DNA from: Paenibacillus sp. SY21-1
Lineage (GTDB): Bacteria > Bacillota > Bacilli > Paenibacillales > Paenibacillaceae
Direction of reading: 5' to 3'
Assembly: GCF_005222705.1 (NCBI RefSeq)
Contig: NZ_STGF01000012.1
Location: forward strand, 124,001 to 188,000
DNA: 64,000 nt
Below the pieces are notes generated by a model. That model searched no databases. It had not been told where the DNA came from and saw nothing but the letters and a program-made list of their open reading frames with translations. Positions 18,451 through 27,385 of this stretch are shown in pieces (position 1 is the stretch's first letter; each line of letters begins with the position of its first letter). Made by a program: the position numbers and the translations under genes.

Positions 18451-18487
18451 AAAAAAAGACAACCGCCGTCAAAGGACGAACAGTTGC
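18451..18487 (-). terminator. probable terminator of the small GNAT gene
   Basis: On the minus strand GGCAAC ... GTTGTC with an inner GTC/GAC pair is followed by TTTTTTT, just after the stop codon at 18499. Confidence 0.5.
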
Positions 18488-18498
18488 CTTGGTCCGCT

Positions 18499-18885
18499 TC
18501 ATGGTGTTTTTCCGCTTCCGGTAATGCTGCGGGTGCTGTACGGATCGGCATACGCGGTATTGGATTTCTCCCATACGTCGGCGTACGCCTGCTGGTTACG
18601 CTTGAACTCCGCCAGCGCGTATGAGCAGGACGGCACGATCTTTCGTCCTTTGCTCCGGGCATCCTCAACGACAAAGTCAAGCAGCTGCCTGCCCAGCTGG
18701 CCTCCTCTATATTCGGGCGCTACAAAAATATGATCGACTACCCATGTATCGACATCCACCAGCTGATACGTGATTTCGCCTACCTTGCCATTGGAGCCCG
18801 ATAGCACGTAGCCATTGCCCTGCTTGTACGCCAGCAGCTCTTCCTTTGCTTTTCCATACAGGTCCTGATCTGATTCCTTTTCCAT
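18499..18885 (-). CDS. small GNAT-like N-acetyltransferase (YidJ/YjdJ-type)
   Basis: A 128-residue protein of the short Gcn5-like acyltransferase group. Visible signatures are HIFVAPEYRGGQLGRQLLDF (acetyl-CoA loop R-G-G-x-L/G-x-x-L) and the group-typical RKIVPSCSYALAEFKRN. These small proteins consist of the acyl-CoA-binding half of a GNAT fold. ATG 18885 is preceded by AGGAGG. A C-terminal extension of about 25 residues (KSNTAYADPYSTRSITGSGK) is not part of the domain. Acceptor unknown. Confidence 0.82.
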   Translation of the reverse strand: MEKESDQDLYGKAKEELLAYKQGNGYVLSGSNGKVGEITYQLVDVDTWVVDHIFVAPEYRGGQLGRQLLDFVVEDARSKGRKIVPSCSYALAEFKRNQQAYADVWEKSNTAYADPYSTRSITGSGKTP

Positions 18886-19017
18886 CGTCCATACACCTCC
18901 TGGAGGTTTTGCGGTAGGCCCCGCTCCTATTCCTTACCCGTTCTGGCTTGGAATGAAGCTAGTCCGTCTGCGCACGCAGACAGCCGGCTCGCAGACGGAT
19001 AAGCTTAGCCCTCTCGG

Positions 19018-20226
19018 CTACCATCGAATGGACCGCCATACAAAGCCTGCCGCAATGGCCGCAAGCAGCGCTGTCCAAACGCCTTCAAGCTTATAGCCCG
19101 CAATGGCCGTCCAGAGCAAAATCGGCGGAAGCAGCAGCCAAAAGCGGGACAGCCAGATTGCCTGCTTCACATCAGCCTCCGACCAGCGGTATTGCGCAAT
19201 AAACGCCTCGGTGAACCACTGCCTCCATTGCAGCTGCAGCCATGAGTTGCCAATCATCGGCAAGGAGACGAGCAGCACCAGCGCAACGGGGACGGGCACA
19301 AGGTTCACTGCATAGGAAGCGATGGAGATAAACCCCACCCACACCCGGACGTGAGTCATGGCGCGTAGAAACGCTTTTATACGCAGCTCGGCCAAGAGCG
19401 CGGCGGCATCGTCGCGTTTGCGGAAAATACGCTGAGAGCGGCGAAACACATACGGGCGCTTCCAGCGTATAAGCGGCTGAGGTTCCATCACTTGGCTCAT
19501 CAGCAGCTCGGTGCTTTTGTGGCGCGCCGTCTCCGCATCCTTCACCGCCGCTTCAAAGCGCAGCGGCATGCGGACGCCGATAAGCATAATTACGAGCATG
19601 ACCGGAACCATTATGATGACGCACCATGGAAGCAGCGCCGGATGGGAGACGGCTGCCATCATCGGCCCTAGATAGACAAGAACGACAGCCACGAGCAACG
19701 CCGCTTCCAACAGCCACTTCCTCCAGCCGCTGCGTTTATAGCTAGTCAGCCCGGCATAGGCTACAAGGAGGCACATCACGGCGGTATAGACATAGGACTG
19801 TCCGATTTGCCATAAGGAAAGCTCCTCAACCTTCAGCAAAAAAGGCAGCAGCAGCGCATAAGGCAAGAGAAACAATATGAAGCTCCTGACGGCCGTGTAG
19901 AGCATGGCGCGCAGCTTCAGCCGTTCAAGCCACTGCGGGCGCTGAAGCAAGAACAGCTTATCCGCCGCCTCCACCGGAACCGTTACCTGTCCTGTCAGCA
20001 TTAGCATGAGAAACAGTCCGACAGGATAGACTGCCGTCCACGGGACGTTGTAAGCCCAATCCGGCATATTGAGCCACCATTCACGATACAGGCCCCCTAG
20101 AACAACTACACCCGGAATAAGCAAATAGATCCAAACGCTCCAGTCCAGAATGCTGCCCCACGCCTTTAACATCCTTCTCGTTTCCTGCTTCCTGCGGAAG
20201 CGAAACAACTGATCGGGAGTATACAT
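19018..20226 (-). CDS. ecsB: EcsB-like ABC transporter permease
   Basis: A 402-residue integral membrane protein with about eight hydrophobic segments, including VWIYLLIPGVVVLGGLY and FWLLLPPILLWTAIAGY, and an N-terminus (MYTPDQLFRFRRKQETRRML) typical of EcsB. In Bacillus, EcsAB is an exporter affecting secretion, processing of peptides/SigW signalling, sporulation and competence. The gene starts 12 bp after the stop of the ATPase gene and is probably translated from the same mRNA. The transported substrate is not known. Confidence 0.85.
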   Translation of the reverse strand: MYTPDQLFRFRRKQETRRMLKAWGSILDWSVWIYLLIPGVVVLGGLYREWWLNMPDWAYNVPWTAVYPVGLFLMLMLTGQVTVPVEAADKLFLLQRPQWLERLKLRAMLYTAVRSFILFLLPYALLLPFLLKVEELSLWQIGQSYVYTAVMCLLVAYAGLTSYKRSGWRKWLLEAALLVAVVLVYLGPMMAAVSHPALLPWCVIIMVPVMLVIMLIGVRMPLRFEAAVKDAETARHKSTELLMSQVMEPQPLIRWKRPYVFRRSQRIFRKRDDAAALLAELRIKAFLRAMTHVRVWVGFISIASYAVNLVPVPVALVLLVSLPMIGNSWLQLQWRQWFTEAFIAQYRWSEADVKQAIWLSRFWLLLPPILLWTAIAGYKLEGVWTALLAAIAAGFVWRSIRW

Positions 20227-20238
20227 ATGCCAAGCCCC

Positions 20239-20961
20239 CTAGGTTAACGCATGGAAGCAGTCGAATAACGATGCGCCTTCGCCACAACCCGCCGTCTCTC
20301 TTATTTGCTGCAAGCTGCCTTGAGCTACGGCCTCGCCGTTGTTGATTAGCACAAAACGCTTACTTATTCGCTCTGCGGTATCCAGCACATGGGTCGACAT
20401 GAGCACCCCCGCGCCCCGTTCGCGTTCCTGATCCAGCAGGCTTAGAAAATCCCCTGTCGCGCGCGGGTCCAGACCAACAAATGGCTCATCCACAATATAT
20501 AAATCCGGCTCCAGCAAAAAAGCGATAATCAGCATCAGCTTCTGCTGCATGCCCTTGGAGAAGCTCGTCGGGTAATGATCTCTCTGCCCGCTCAAACGAA
20601 ACCGCTCCAGCAGCGCTGCCGCTTTCTCCTCGAACAGCGCCTCCTTCATTTCGAATACGGATGCAGCCAATCGCAGATGCTCCCACAAGGTGAAATACTC
20701 ATAGAATACCGGCTGCTCCGGCACGTAGGCATATCGCCGGTTGCGGCCGCCGAGCTCGATTGTGCCTTCCACATGCTCCATTAACCCTAATATCGTTTTT
20801 ATGGTCGTGCTTTTGCCCGCTCCATTCGGTCCGATTAGCCCTACCAATTCTCCCGGCTTAACCGTAATACGAATTCCTCTTATCGCCGGCTTGCCTTCTT
20901 CATAACCTGCCTGTTTGATTTCGGCATTTAATACCGGACTCTGCAACTCCATTTCCCCCAT
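20239..20961 (-). CDS. ecsA: EcsA-like ABC transporter ATP-binding protein
   Basis: A 240-residue nucleotide-binding subunit. Walker A is GPNGAGKSTTIK, the Q-loop region YVPEQPVFYEYFTLWEHL, the signature SFSKGMQQKLMLI and Walker B LYIVDEPFVGLDPRAT, all typical of EcsA. A longer frame reaches 21027, but AGGAGAGG is located within it, about 14 bases before ATG 20961, so 20961 is preferred; the spacing is slightly long. It forms a two-gene operon with the permease. Confidence 0.87.
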   Translation of the reverse strand: MGEMELQSPVLNAEIKQAGYEEGKPAIRGIRITVKPGELVGLIGPNGAGKSTTIKTILGLMEHVEGTIELGGRNRRYAYVPEQPVFYEYFTLWEHLRLAASVFEMKEALFEEKAAALLERFRLSGQRDHYPTSFSKGMQQKLMLIIAFLLEPDLYIVDEPFVGLDPRATGDFLSLLDQERERGAGVLMSTHVLDTAERISKRFVLINNGEAVAQGSLQQIRETAGCGEGASLFDCFHALT

Positions 20962-21080
20962 TTTGCTTGTCAACCTCTCCTTTTTGTTCTTCCGCCCCTC
21001 TTCATGGTAGCATGTACAATTGAACAAAGGGAAAACGAACCTTTAACGGCAGCTTAACGATCCTCCCTGCGTGCATACGC

Positions 21081-21140
21081 AAAAACACCTCCTGTCCACA
21101 GGACTGAAGGCTTTAGCCTTGCCCGGGAGCAAAGAGGTGC
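21081..21140 (-). terminator. terminator of the Cof-type phosphatase gene
   Basis: On the minus strand GCACCTC and GAGGTGT close a ~50-nt structured loop (inner CCTGTGGACAGG and GGCTAAAGCC stems) and are followed by TTTTTGCG. Confidence 0.6.
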
Positions 21141-21206
21141 TTGTACGACTATCATTCTACGGCAAAAGGCCCTGCGTGGATAGCCTGACTTCATTCTGCC
21201 CTTTTG

Positions 21207-22004
21207 CTACACAACCTCAGCCTGCTCGGCCTCTAACAACCCGGCCTTGATCAAGCCGTTGCGGATACCGCGGTCATCTACATGCGTCGTCACATAGTTG
21301 GCGAAAGGCAGCAGCTCAGGATGGGAATTGCCCATGGCCACGCCAAAGCCTACCGCTTCCAGCATTTCTTTATCGTTAAGTCCGTCGCCGAATGCCGCCG
21401 CATCCTCGACCGTCAAGCCCAGCTCGTCCAGCAAAGCCTTGATGCCTTGCGCCTTCGAGCCTCCTGCCGGCAGCACGTCCATAGCTTGCGGATGCCAGCG
21501 GATAAGCGTAAGCTCGCTAAGCAGCTCTGCATAAAGCTCTTCCTGCTGGCTTTCGCAATGCAGAAACACCTGATAGACGCCATCCGTCTGCCAGAAGTCG
21601 GGATTAAAGCCCGGCTGCTCAACCTTCAGCGAATTAACCGACTCGGTAATGAACGGATTATTCTCGGTATTGGAGAAAAAGGCGTGCTCGCCTTCGAATA
21701 CGAGACTGTGGCCATGCGTGCCCGCCACCGCAACCAGCTTCTCCAGGCTGGATTTTTCAATTTCACGCTTATACAGCGGTTTGCCTTTATAAATGACGTA
21801 AGCGCCGTTCATGCATACAAAAGACTCAATGCCCAGCTGCTCGGCCAGCGGTTTGATAAAGTACGGCGCTCTTCCGGTTGCGATAACCGGCTCTACTCCG
21901 CGCGCCTTGAGCTCGGCGATTGCGCGTACCGTGTCCTCGGGAATAACCTTTTGCTCATTCACCAGTGTCCCGTCAATGTCGAAAAAAACAATTTTATAGC
22001 TCAT
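21207..22004 (-). CDS. Cof-type HAD-superfamily phosphatase
   Basis: A 265-residue haloacid-dehalogenase-type hydrolase. HAD motif I is FFDIDGTLVNE with the nucleophilic aspartate near the N-terminus, motif II PVIATGRAPYF, and motifs III/IV SKAQGIKALL and AFGDGLNDKEML near residues 200-225. The C2-type cap between them is the Cof/YwpJ arrangement; family members dephosphorylate small sugar phosphates, FMN or PLP. ATG 22004 is chosen over the upstream 22067 because GGAGAGCGGGAG directly precedes it. Precise substrate unknown. Confidence 0.88.
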   Translation of the reverse strand: MSYKIVFFDIDGTLVNEQKVIPEDTVRAIAELKARGVEPVIATGRAPYFIKPLAEQLGIESFVCMNGAYVIYKGKPLYKREIEKSSLEKLVAVAGTHGHSLVFEGEHAFFSNTENNPFITESVNSLKVEQPGFNPDFWQTDGVYQVFLHCESQQEELYAELLSELTLIRWHPQAMDVLPAGGSKAQGIKALLDELGLTVEDAAAFGDGLNDKEMLEAVGFGVAMGNSHPELLPFANYVTTHVDDRGIRNGLIKAGLLEAEQAEVV

Positions 22005-22124
22005 GCTCCCGCTCTCCTGTCCTATTGGCCTCTTGGCGGTAATCTGCCCGGCCTTTTTATACTTCAAGCCGTTTATGCTTGATAATAGTATAAAGACAAA
22101 GAGAAAGAAAGGGAACCATGAGTT

Positions 22125-22574
22125 CTACCAACCAAAATCTAGCGTCTTGCCTGTTTCGACATAGGTTTTCAGATTGCTGACCACAAACCACCAGCTGTCT
22201 CTCGCCTTGCTGATGCTTGGGTGGTTATCCGTGAACTGATCGTTCACAAGCGTCAGCTTCGTCGTCCCGCCCACCACATCCAGCGTAAACGTGATGGTAG
22301 ATTCAAGCTCCGCGTGATTGGAATAATAGGAAGGGCCCGGATGCTCCAGCAGCTGCAGCGTTTTGTTTTCTTCATAAGCAAGAATGGTGCCGTATACATG
22401 TACCGTTCGATCGCCTTCGTTGCCGGGACCTACGTAGGCGAAGGGAGCGCCCGTCTCGAAAGTCGATTCCAGCGAGCTGCCAAAAAAGATGAGCTGCGTG
22501 CCCTCGGGAGACACGAGCGCCTGCCATACCTGCTCGGGCGTACCGCCAATATAAATTTCGAATTTCAATTCCAT
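22125..22574 (-). CDS. SRPBCC/AHSA1 (activator of Hsp90 ATPase-like) domain protein
   Basis: A 149-residue START-like fold protein. The N-terminus MELKFEIYIGGTPEQVWQAL is the typical beta1-alpha1 opening of AHSA1-type proteins, ending with an amphipathic C-terminal helix (SWWFVVSNLKTYVETGKTL). These proteins usually form a hydrophobic ligand pocket; no enzymatic role is established. ATG 22574 has GGAG eight bases upstream, better than 22601. It is divergently arranged with an AraC regulator across a 102-bp shared promoter region, so the regulator may control it, as is common for this pair. Confidence 0.82.
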   Translation of the reverse strand: MELKFEIYIGGTPEQVWQALVSPEGTQLIFFGSSLESTFETGAPFAYVGPGNEGDRTVHVYGTILAYEENKTLQLLEHPGPSYYSNHAELESTITFTLDVVGGTTKLTLVNDQFTDNHPSISKARDSWWFVVSNLKTYVETGKTLDFGW

Positions 22575-22676
22575 CTCGATCACTCCTTCAATTTTATTCA
22601 TGAATCAAGTATAGTAGGTGCAAGAGATGACGTATTGTAAAAACGCGACAGCGGTCATGCAAGGAGTGAGTCCAAT

Positions 22677-23474
22677 ATGTCAGCGCAATTGCCGACGCCC
22701 AGCATGGGCGTGCTTCAGCCTAATGCCGGAGCGCAGAAATTTCGCCTTACCCGCCATGAGCCGTCCAAGCCGCTTCAAGCGTTCGTGAAGCATTACTGGA
22801 TCGTCAGCTGGTGCCTGGAGGAAGAGGAATCCTTTGATCAAGATGTGCTTCCGAATCCGTGCGTCAATCTGGTGCTGGAGCCAGACACAAGCGGCATTTA
22901 CGCTCCAGCCGGCCAAATGTACACCAAATGCCTGCAAGGGAGCGGGCTCGTATTCGGCATCAAGTTTCTACCCGGAGGATTTTATCCGTTTCACCGTTCG
23001 CCGCTGTCGGAATGGACGCACCTGGCGCTGAGCGATGTATTCGGACCCGATTCCTATGCATATGAGCAGGCGATGGCCGCCACAACCGATACGGCTGAGC
23101 GCATCCGCCTGACGGACGCCATGCTGCTCGGCAGACTGCCAGGGGCGGACCCGAACGTCTCATGGATCAATGCGATGATTGACCGCATTCGCGATGATCG
23201 CGAGCTGTCGCAGGTGGAGCAGGTTTGCGGCCTGTACGACGTCAATATACGCAAGCTGCAGCGTCTGTTCAACCAATATGTCGGAGTCAGCCCAAAATGG
23301 GTCATCCAGCTCTACAGGCTTCAGAATGCGGCCGAATGGCTGGACAGCGGACGTTACGCGGAATGGACCTCCCTCGCGCTCGCGCTTGGCTATTACGACC
23401 AATCCCATTTCATCAAAGACTTCAAATCCATTATCGGCGTCACGCCGGAGGAATATACGAATCGGACGACTTGA
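22677..23474 (+). CDS. AraC family transcriptional regulator (DUF6597-type N-terminus)
   Basis: A 265-residue regulator. The N-terminal ~150 residues match the class with a conserved LRHYWIVSW-like segment (VKHYWIVSWCLEEEE) and the LVFGIKFLPGGFYPFH block. The C-terminal double helix-turn-helix is at about 165-260 (VNIRKLQRLFNQYVGVSPKW ... LALALGYYDQSHFIKDFKSI). AAGGAGTGAG precedes ATG 22677. Probably regulates the divergently transcribed AHSA1 gene or itself; inducer unknown. Confidence 0.87.
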   Translation: MSAQLPTPSMGVLQPNAGAQKFRLTRHEPSKPLQAFVKHYWIVSWCLEEEESFDQDVLPNPCVNLVLEPDTSGIYAPAGQMYTKCLQGSGLVFGIKFLPGGFYPFHRSPLSEWTHLALSDVFGPDSYAYEQAMAATTDTAERIRLTDAMLLGRLPGADPNVSWINAMIDRIRDDRELSQVEQVCGLYDVNIRKLQRLFNQYVGVSPKWVIQLYRLQNAAEWLDSGRYAEWTSLALALGYYDQSHFIKDFKSIIGVTPEEYTNRTT

Positions 23475-23533
23475 CGAACAGGCCGTGCGAAGAGTATATT
23501 TAGGTTCAATATAACGGTACGGCTTACGTAGGA

Positions 23534-23584
23534 AGCACCTGTAAGAGAAGGCGATGAACGCCTTTCTTGCGGGTGCTTTTTTTG
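23534..23584 (+). terminator. terminator after the AraC gene
   Basis: AGCACCTGTAAGAGAAGGCG / CGCCTTTCTTGCGGGTGCT forms a long stem with an ATGAA loop, followed by TTTTTTT. Confidence 0.85.
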
Positions 23585-23622
23585 CGTTGTCCGTGCCGAT
23601 TACCCAAGGAGGCCTGATCATT

Positions 23623-24489
23623 ATGCCGAACCAGACCCATCGTCACAAGGCGCTTCATTACGCGCCGCCGCCGTCCAGGCGAACCGTCCCGATTCTGCTA
23701 GTCGCCGTTCTCCTGCTGCTTGCCGCCGGACCGGGGCTTGCGGCCGCCGCTTCGTTCCAGTTCTCCGTTACCGTCAAAACCGCCTTCGACAAAATGACGG
23801 CCGCCGCCGACAAAGCGCTGGCCGCCAAGCTGACGGAGCAGTACGGCGAGCTGCAGCGCGCGCAGAAGCTGACCATCGAATGGGAAGCGAAAGCCGATAA
23901 GCTTCATTATCGGAATGAAGAAGCGGAGCTTGCGGCGAAGGAGCGGATAAAGCAAGTCGGCGCCGCCAAGCTTGCGAAGCTGGAAGCCGAGGCTCTGCAC
24001 ACGAAGAAAAAATACGAGCCCCTCTTCGCCCTCTACGATTCGTTAAAGCAACAGCATAGCTTGGCCAAAGCAGCCAAAAACAAATGGCTGGCCGGTACGC
24101 TGGCTCCGCAGGTGGAGACGGCCAAGGCGGCCGTAAAGCTGGCCAAGCTCGACATTCGCGCGAAGGAGGAGGCATTGCGGGCCGCCAAAGCCCATAATGC
24201 CAAAACAATCAAAGAGCTTAGAAGCATGCTTGCCGCGGCCCAGCCGGTCAGCATCAAGATCAAAGCCGCCAAAAGCGCCGTCGGCAGCTTGAACAAGCAG
24301 TTTTCGGCTGAGGCTGCGGTGTTGAATCTGAACGTAAGGAAAGGCGAGGCGACAGCCTCGCTAAGCTCCCTGATACGCATGAACGCATATGTGAAGCAAA
24401 TAAATGCGCACAGAGCCTCCATCTACAGCTTGGAGCAGCAAATAGCGGGCATAATCGCCAAAGTAAACGCACAGCCTGTCATGGGCTAA
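23623..24489 (+). CDS. membrane-anchored or secreted Ala/Lys-rich coiled-coil protein
   Basis: A 288-residue protein of unknown function. A basic N-terminus with a hydrophobic stretch (VPILLVAVLLLLAAGPGLAAAA, quoted in part) acts as signal peptide or anchor. The remainder is almost entirely helical and rich in Ala, Lys and Glu, with heptad-like spacing over about residues 55-280, as in a long coiled coil. ATG 23623 has AAGGAGG ten bases upstream. An in-frame start at 23554 is inside the preceding terminator and is rejected. Its high Ala content and strongly GC-rich third positions resemble Paenibacillus cell-envelope helical proteins. No domain recognised. Confidence 0.72.
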   Translation: MPNQTHRHKALHYAPPPSRRTVPILLVAVLLLLAAGPGLAAAASFQFSVTVKTAFDKMTAAADKALAAKLTEQYGELQRAQKLTIEWEAKADKLHYRNEEAELAAKERIKQVGAAKLAKLEAEALHTKKKYEPLFALYDSLKQQHSLAKAAKNKWLAGTLAPQVETAKAAVKLAKLDIRAKEEALRAAKAHNAKTIKELRSMLAAAQPVSIKIKAAKSAVGSLNKQFSAEAAVLNLNVRKGEATASLSSLIRMNAYVKQINAHRASIYSLEQQIAGIIAKVNAQPVMG

Positions 24490-24572
24490 CGTTCCTGATA
24501 CGCAAGCCTCGCCCGTGCTGGCGAAGGGCTGCATTCTTCCTATGCCCGCTATGGCGTGCTGGCCCCTACAAC

Positions 24573-24620
24573 AAAAAACGACGGGTGCAGCCGCTCTCTG
24601 GAGCAGCAGCACCCGTCGTT
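24573..24620 (-). terminator. terminator of the sensor kinase gene
   Basis: On the minus strand AACGACGGGTGCT pairs with GCACCCGTCGTT and is followed by TTTTT, 13 bp past the stop codon. Confidence 0.85.
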
Positions 24621-24632
24621 ATCGCATACAGC

Positions 24633-26219
24633 TTATGCCTGGACCAGCGGCAGCGTCAGCACAACTGTCGTGCCCTCATTCACTTCGCTGTGAATATCGA
24701 CACTGCCGCCGTGAGACTTCATAATTTTGTGCACCATCATCAGACCCAATCCGTTCGCATCCTTCCTTGTCGAATAGAACGGCTGACCAAGCTGACCAAG
24801 CACCTCGGCCGGCATGCCGATTCCGTTGTCTCTGAACCTTAGCCGCAGGACATCCTCGCGAATTTCGGCCGTAATATCAATCGTGCCGCCAAACGGCAAA
24901 GCTTCCAATGCATTCTTTAGTACGTTGAAAAATACCTGCTTCAGTTGATTCCGATCGCCAAGCACCGGCAGCTCTGCAGCCAGATCGGCATGGATGCGAA
25001 TGCCGTTCATGGCGAACTGCAATTCCAGTACGCCAAGCACCTCCTGCAGCAGCGCTCCACAGCTTTCAACAGCGAATTTGTCGGCCTGCGGCCTGCCCAA
25101 AATCATAAACTCGCTCACAATCGCATTAATGCGATCCACCTCTGTCATCATCAGCTTGTAATGGCCAGGCTGGATGGAACTGCGCGACAATTGCAGCATC
25201 CCCTTCAGCGTCGTCATCGGATTGCGTATTTCGTGAGCGATATTCACCGCCAGCTGCCCGGCTACCCCCAGCTTCTCGGCGTTGCGCAGCTGCTCCTCAT
25301 GACGCTTCATCTCGCTAATATCGCGCAGGGAGCCGACAACCCGTATGATTCGGCCCTCAGGATCAAAAACCGGCACGACATCAAGCATATAGGTATGCGT
25401 CGCGTGCTGGCTGCGCAAGCTCCACTCTTCGCCTATATACGACTGCCCATGCTTCAGCGCCCGTTCAAAAAAAGGGCCGATGCCCTCCAGCTCCATCACG
25501 CTTGAGCCTGCGCGGAACGACTTCTGCTTCCGCACAAAGGATAAAATAATCAAGCTGCGCTCGTTCATTTCCATAATGATGCCTTTGTCGTCGGTAACAA
25601 TGACACCAAATCCGTTCGTATCGAGCAGCACCTGATTCAATATCTGCAATTGCGTATTGTGCTTGCGCAAGAGCAGCTCCCGTTCAACGGAGTCGGCGAC
25701 TGTACAGAGCATGGCAAGCAAATAAGAATAAGAGTATTCCACCTCTGTCATAAACGAGATTGTACCTAGCAGCAAACCCGTCTCCTGAGAGTAGAAAGGA
25801 GCGGTTCCGCAGGCGAGACCGTGCAGCACCGAGTGGTAATGGTCCTTGCCTTCCAGGTGAATCGGCATCCTGTGCTTGAGGCTCAAATGAACGGAGCTTG
25901 TCCCCATCTCCTCGCTCATCTGCACACCCTCCGTGACGCCAAGCTGGCGCATGCGGTTGACCGCTATTTCGTCACCCTCGCAGGCCAGTATGAAGCCTTC
26001 GTTATCCGTGATCAGGATGTTAAAGGGAATGTCCGTCACCATGGCAAAAAACTTGTCGACAACATAGTAAGCAATTTCCAAAACTTCCTTGTATCGATCT
26101 AGCTGCGCGTTAAGCTCGTCCGTCGTATACCGGTTGCGTACAACCGGTAGCGAATCCGGCTCGATTCCCAAGCTGCGGCAGCGATTGTGAGATTCTATCA
26201 GTATTGTTTGATCTATCAT
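24633..26219 (-). CDS. sensor histidine kinase with GAF-like and PAS domains
   Basis: A 528-residue soluble kinase. Residues about 50-190 form a GAF-like input domain of the sort found in sigma-54 activators (FFAMVTDIPFNILITDNEGF ... GLACGTAPFY), followed by a PAS domain (about 195-320; VLLDTNGFGVIVTDDKGIIM, DISEMKRHEEQLR). The HisKA phospho-acceptor is in VNIAHEIRNPMTTLKGML (about 335) and an HATPase_c domain follows (N-box FFNVLKNALEALPFGG, G1 RFRDNGIGMP, G2 DANGLGLMMVHKI). The architecture is that of sporulation-type kinases such as KinA/KinE. No response regulator is adjacent, so it is an orphan kinase that might feed a phosphorelay (inference). No transmembrane segment. Confidence 0.9.
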   Translation of the reverse strand: MIDQTILIESHNRCRSLGIEPDSLPVVRNRYTTDELNAQLDRYKEVLEIAYYVVDKFFAMVTDIPFNILITDNEGFILACEGDEIAVNRMRQLGVTEGVQMSEEMGTSSVHLSLKHRMPIHLEGKDHYHSVLHGLACGTAPFYSQETGLLLGTISFMTEVEYSYSYLLAMLCTVADSVERELLLRKHNTQLQILNQVLLDTNGFGVIVTDDKGIIMEMNERSLIILSFVRKQKSFRAGSSVMELEGIGPFFERALKHGQSYIGEEWSLRSQHATHTYMLDVVPVFDPEGRIIRVVGSLRDISEMKRHEEQLRNAEKLGVAGQLAVNIAHEIRNPMTTLKGMLQLSRSSIQPGHYKLMMTEVDRINAIVSEFMILGRPQADKFAVESCGALLQEVLGVLELQFAMNGIRIHADLAAELPVLGDRNQLKQVFFNVLKNALEALPFGGTIDITAEIREDVLRLRFRDNGIGMPAEVLGQLGQPFYSTRKDANGLGLMMVHKIMKSHGGSVDIHSEVNEGTTVVLTLPLVQA

Positions 26220-26592
26220 AGATGATTACCAACTAACCTTTCTATGCAGCTACCTGTCCAATTATTCTTCTATATAATTGTACCATAGCTGTTCTCAATC
26301 CTTACCATTTTTATAAAAATTATTTATTAGTATGTTTTCATTTTCGCTTATGCGGCTCGCAAATTCAAGCTTCTCAAGCGTACACGGCTGACGGCGTCCG
26401 ATGCGGTAAAAGCTGCCATTTCGCCAAGCCATAGCGGCAGGACGAAGGCAGGAGACCCGTATACCTGCCTTTCTCGCAAGATAACAGATGATAGACAGGC
26501 CAAAAACAGGTATGATAGCATTATGGCACATCAAGTGAAATGATCACAGTTACGCAAGTACCAAGATTATAGAAACGTACAGGGGATAGATT
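26220..26592. other. 373-bp intergenic region between divergent kinase and racemase genes
   Basis: AT-rich first half with several TATA-like hexamers on both strands but no convincing full promoter, then a diverged dispersed repeat copy at 26372-26424. No coding frame or RNA gene recognised. Confidence 0.5.
26372..26424. repeat. dispersed GC-rich repeat, diverged copy 2
   Basis: TCTCAAGCGTACACGGCTGA with the downstream GCGTCC...GCGGTAAAAGCT...TTTCGC matches the layout of the copy at 62431-62484 (TCTCAAGCGTAAACGGCTAA...). Confidence 0.45.
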
Positions 26593-27357
26593 ATGCAGAT
26601 CGGTTTTTTTGATTCGGGTATCGGCGGTTTGACCGTACTGGCGGAAGCGATTCGAAGAATGCCTGACAAGGATTTTATATATATGGCGGATACGCTGCAT
26701 GTGCCTTACGGCACCAAAGCGCAGGAAGATGTTAGAGCATATATTTTTGAAAGCGTCGCTTCCATGATGGATCTCGGCATCGACGCGCTGGTCATCGCCT
26801 GCAATACGGCGACCAGCATCGCTATTGCGGATTTGCGGGAACGTTATTCCCTGCCTATCGTCGGCATGGAGCCCGCCGTTAAACCGGCTGTCGAGATGAA
26901 TATGGCAACCGGGAAAAGGGTGCTGGTGTTCGCAACGCCGCTAACCCTGCAGTTGCCTAAATATTATGCGCTTGTCTCGCGTGTGGACGAGAAAGGCATT
27001 GTCGATTCGTTGCCTCTGCCCGAGCTTGTGCATTACTGTGAAGCGCTTCAATTCGACCAGGCGGTGATGGCCGACTATTTTTACGGCAAGCTCGCGGGGT
27101 TTGATCTGGAGCAATACGGCATTGTGGTGCTGGGATGCACGCATTATCCGTTCTATAAGGATATTCTGCGCTCCATCCTGCCGCCGCATATTGAGATTGT
27201 CGACGGGAATGTAGGGACGGTCAAAAGACTCTCCGCCCTCGTCAGCCGTTACGGGCTTACGGGCGGCAACGGTCGCGTCCGCTTTATGTGCACCGGCAAT
27301 GAGCCTGCCTATATGGACAAAATGCAGACTGCGCTGGCCATGCTGCTTAACAAATAA
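26593..27357 (+). CDS. murI: glutamate racemase
   Basis: A 254-residue racemase that converts L- to D-glutamate for peptidoglycan. Family signatures are all present: FFDSGIGGLTVL at the N-terminus, the first catalytic cysteine in ALVIACNTATS (about residue 72), and the second in VVLGCTHYPFY (about 182). ADTLHVPYG is close to the usual GDTxRxPYG. AGGGGATAG precedes ATG 26593. It stands alone, convergent with an AraC gene 28 bp downstream. Bacilli often carry two homologues (racE and yrpC); which this represents cannot be decided here. Confidence 0.9.
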   Translation: MQIGFFDSGIGGLTVLAEAIRRMPDKDFIYMADTLHVPYGTKAQEDVRAYIFESVASMMDLGIDALVIACNTATSIAIADLRERYSLPIVGMEPAVKPAVEMNMATGKRVLVFATPLTLQLPKYYALVSRVDEKGIVDSLPLPELVHYCEALQFDQAVMADYFYGKLAGFDLEQYGIVVLGCTHYPFYKDILRSILPPHIEIVDGNVGTVKRLSALVSRYGLTGGNGRVRFMCTGNEPAYMDKMQTALAMLLNK

Positions 27358-27385
27358 CAGTCGACGCTCCTGCTTAGGCGGGTCG

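Noticed and set aside
27358..27385. Terminator between murI and the convergent AraC gene
   Set aside because: No stem with a T-run found in the 28-bp gap.
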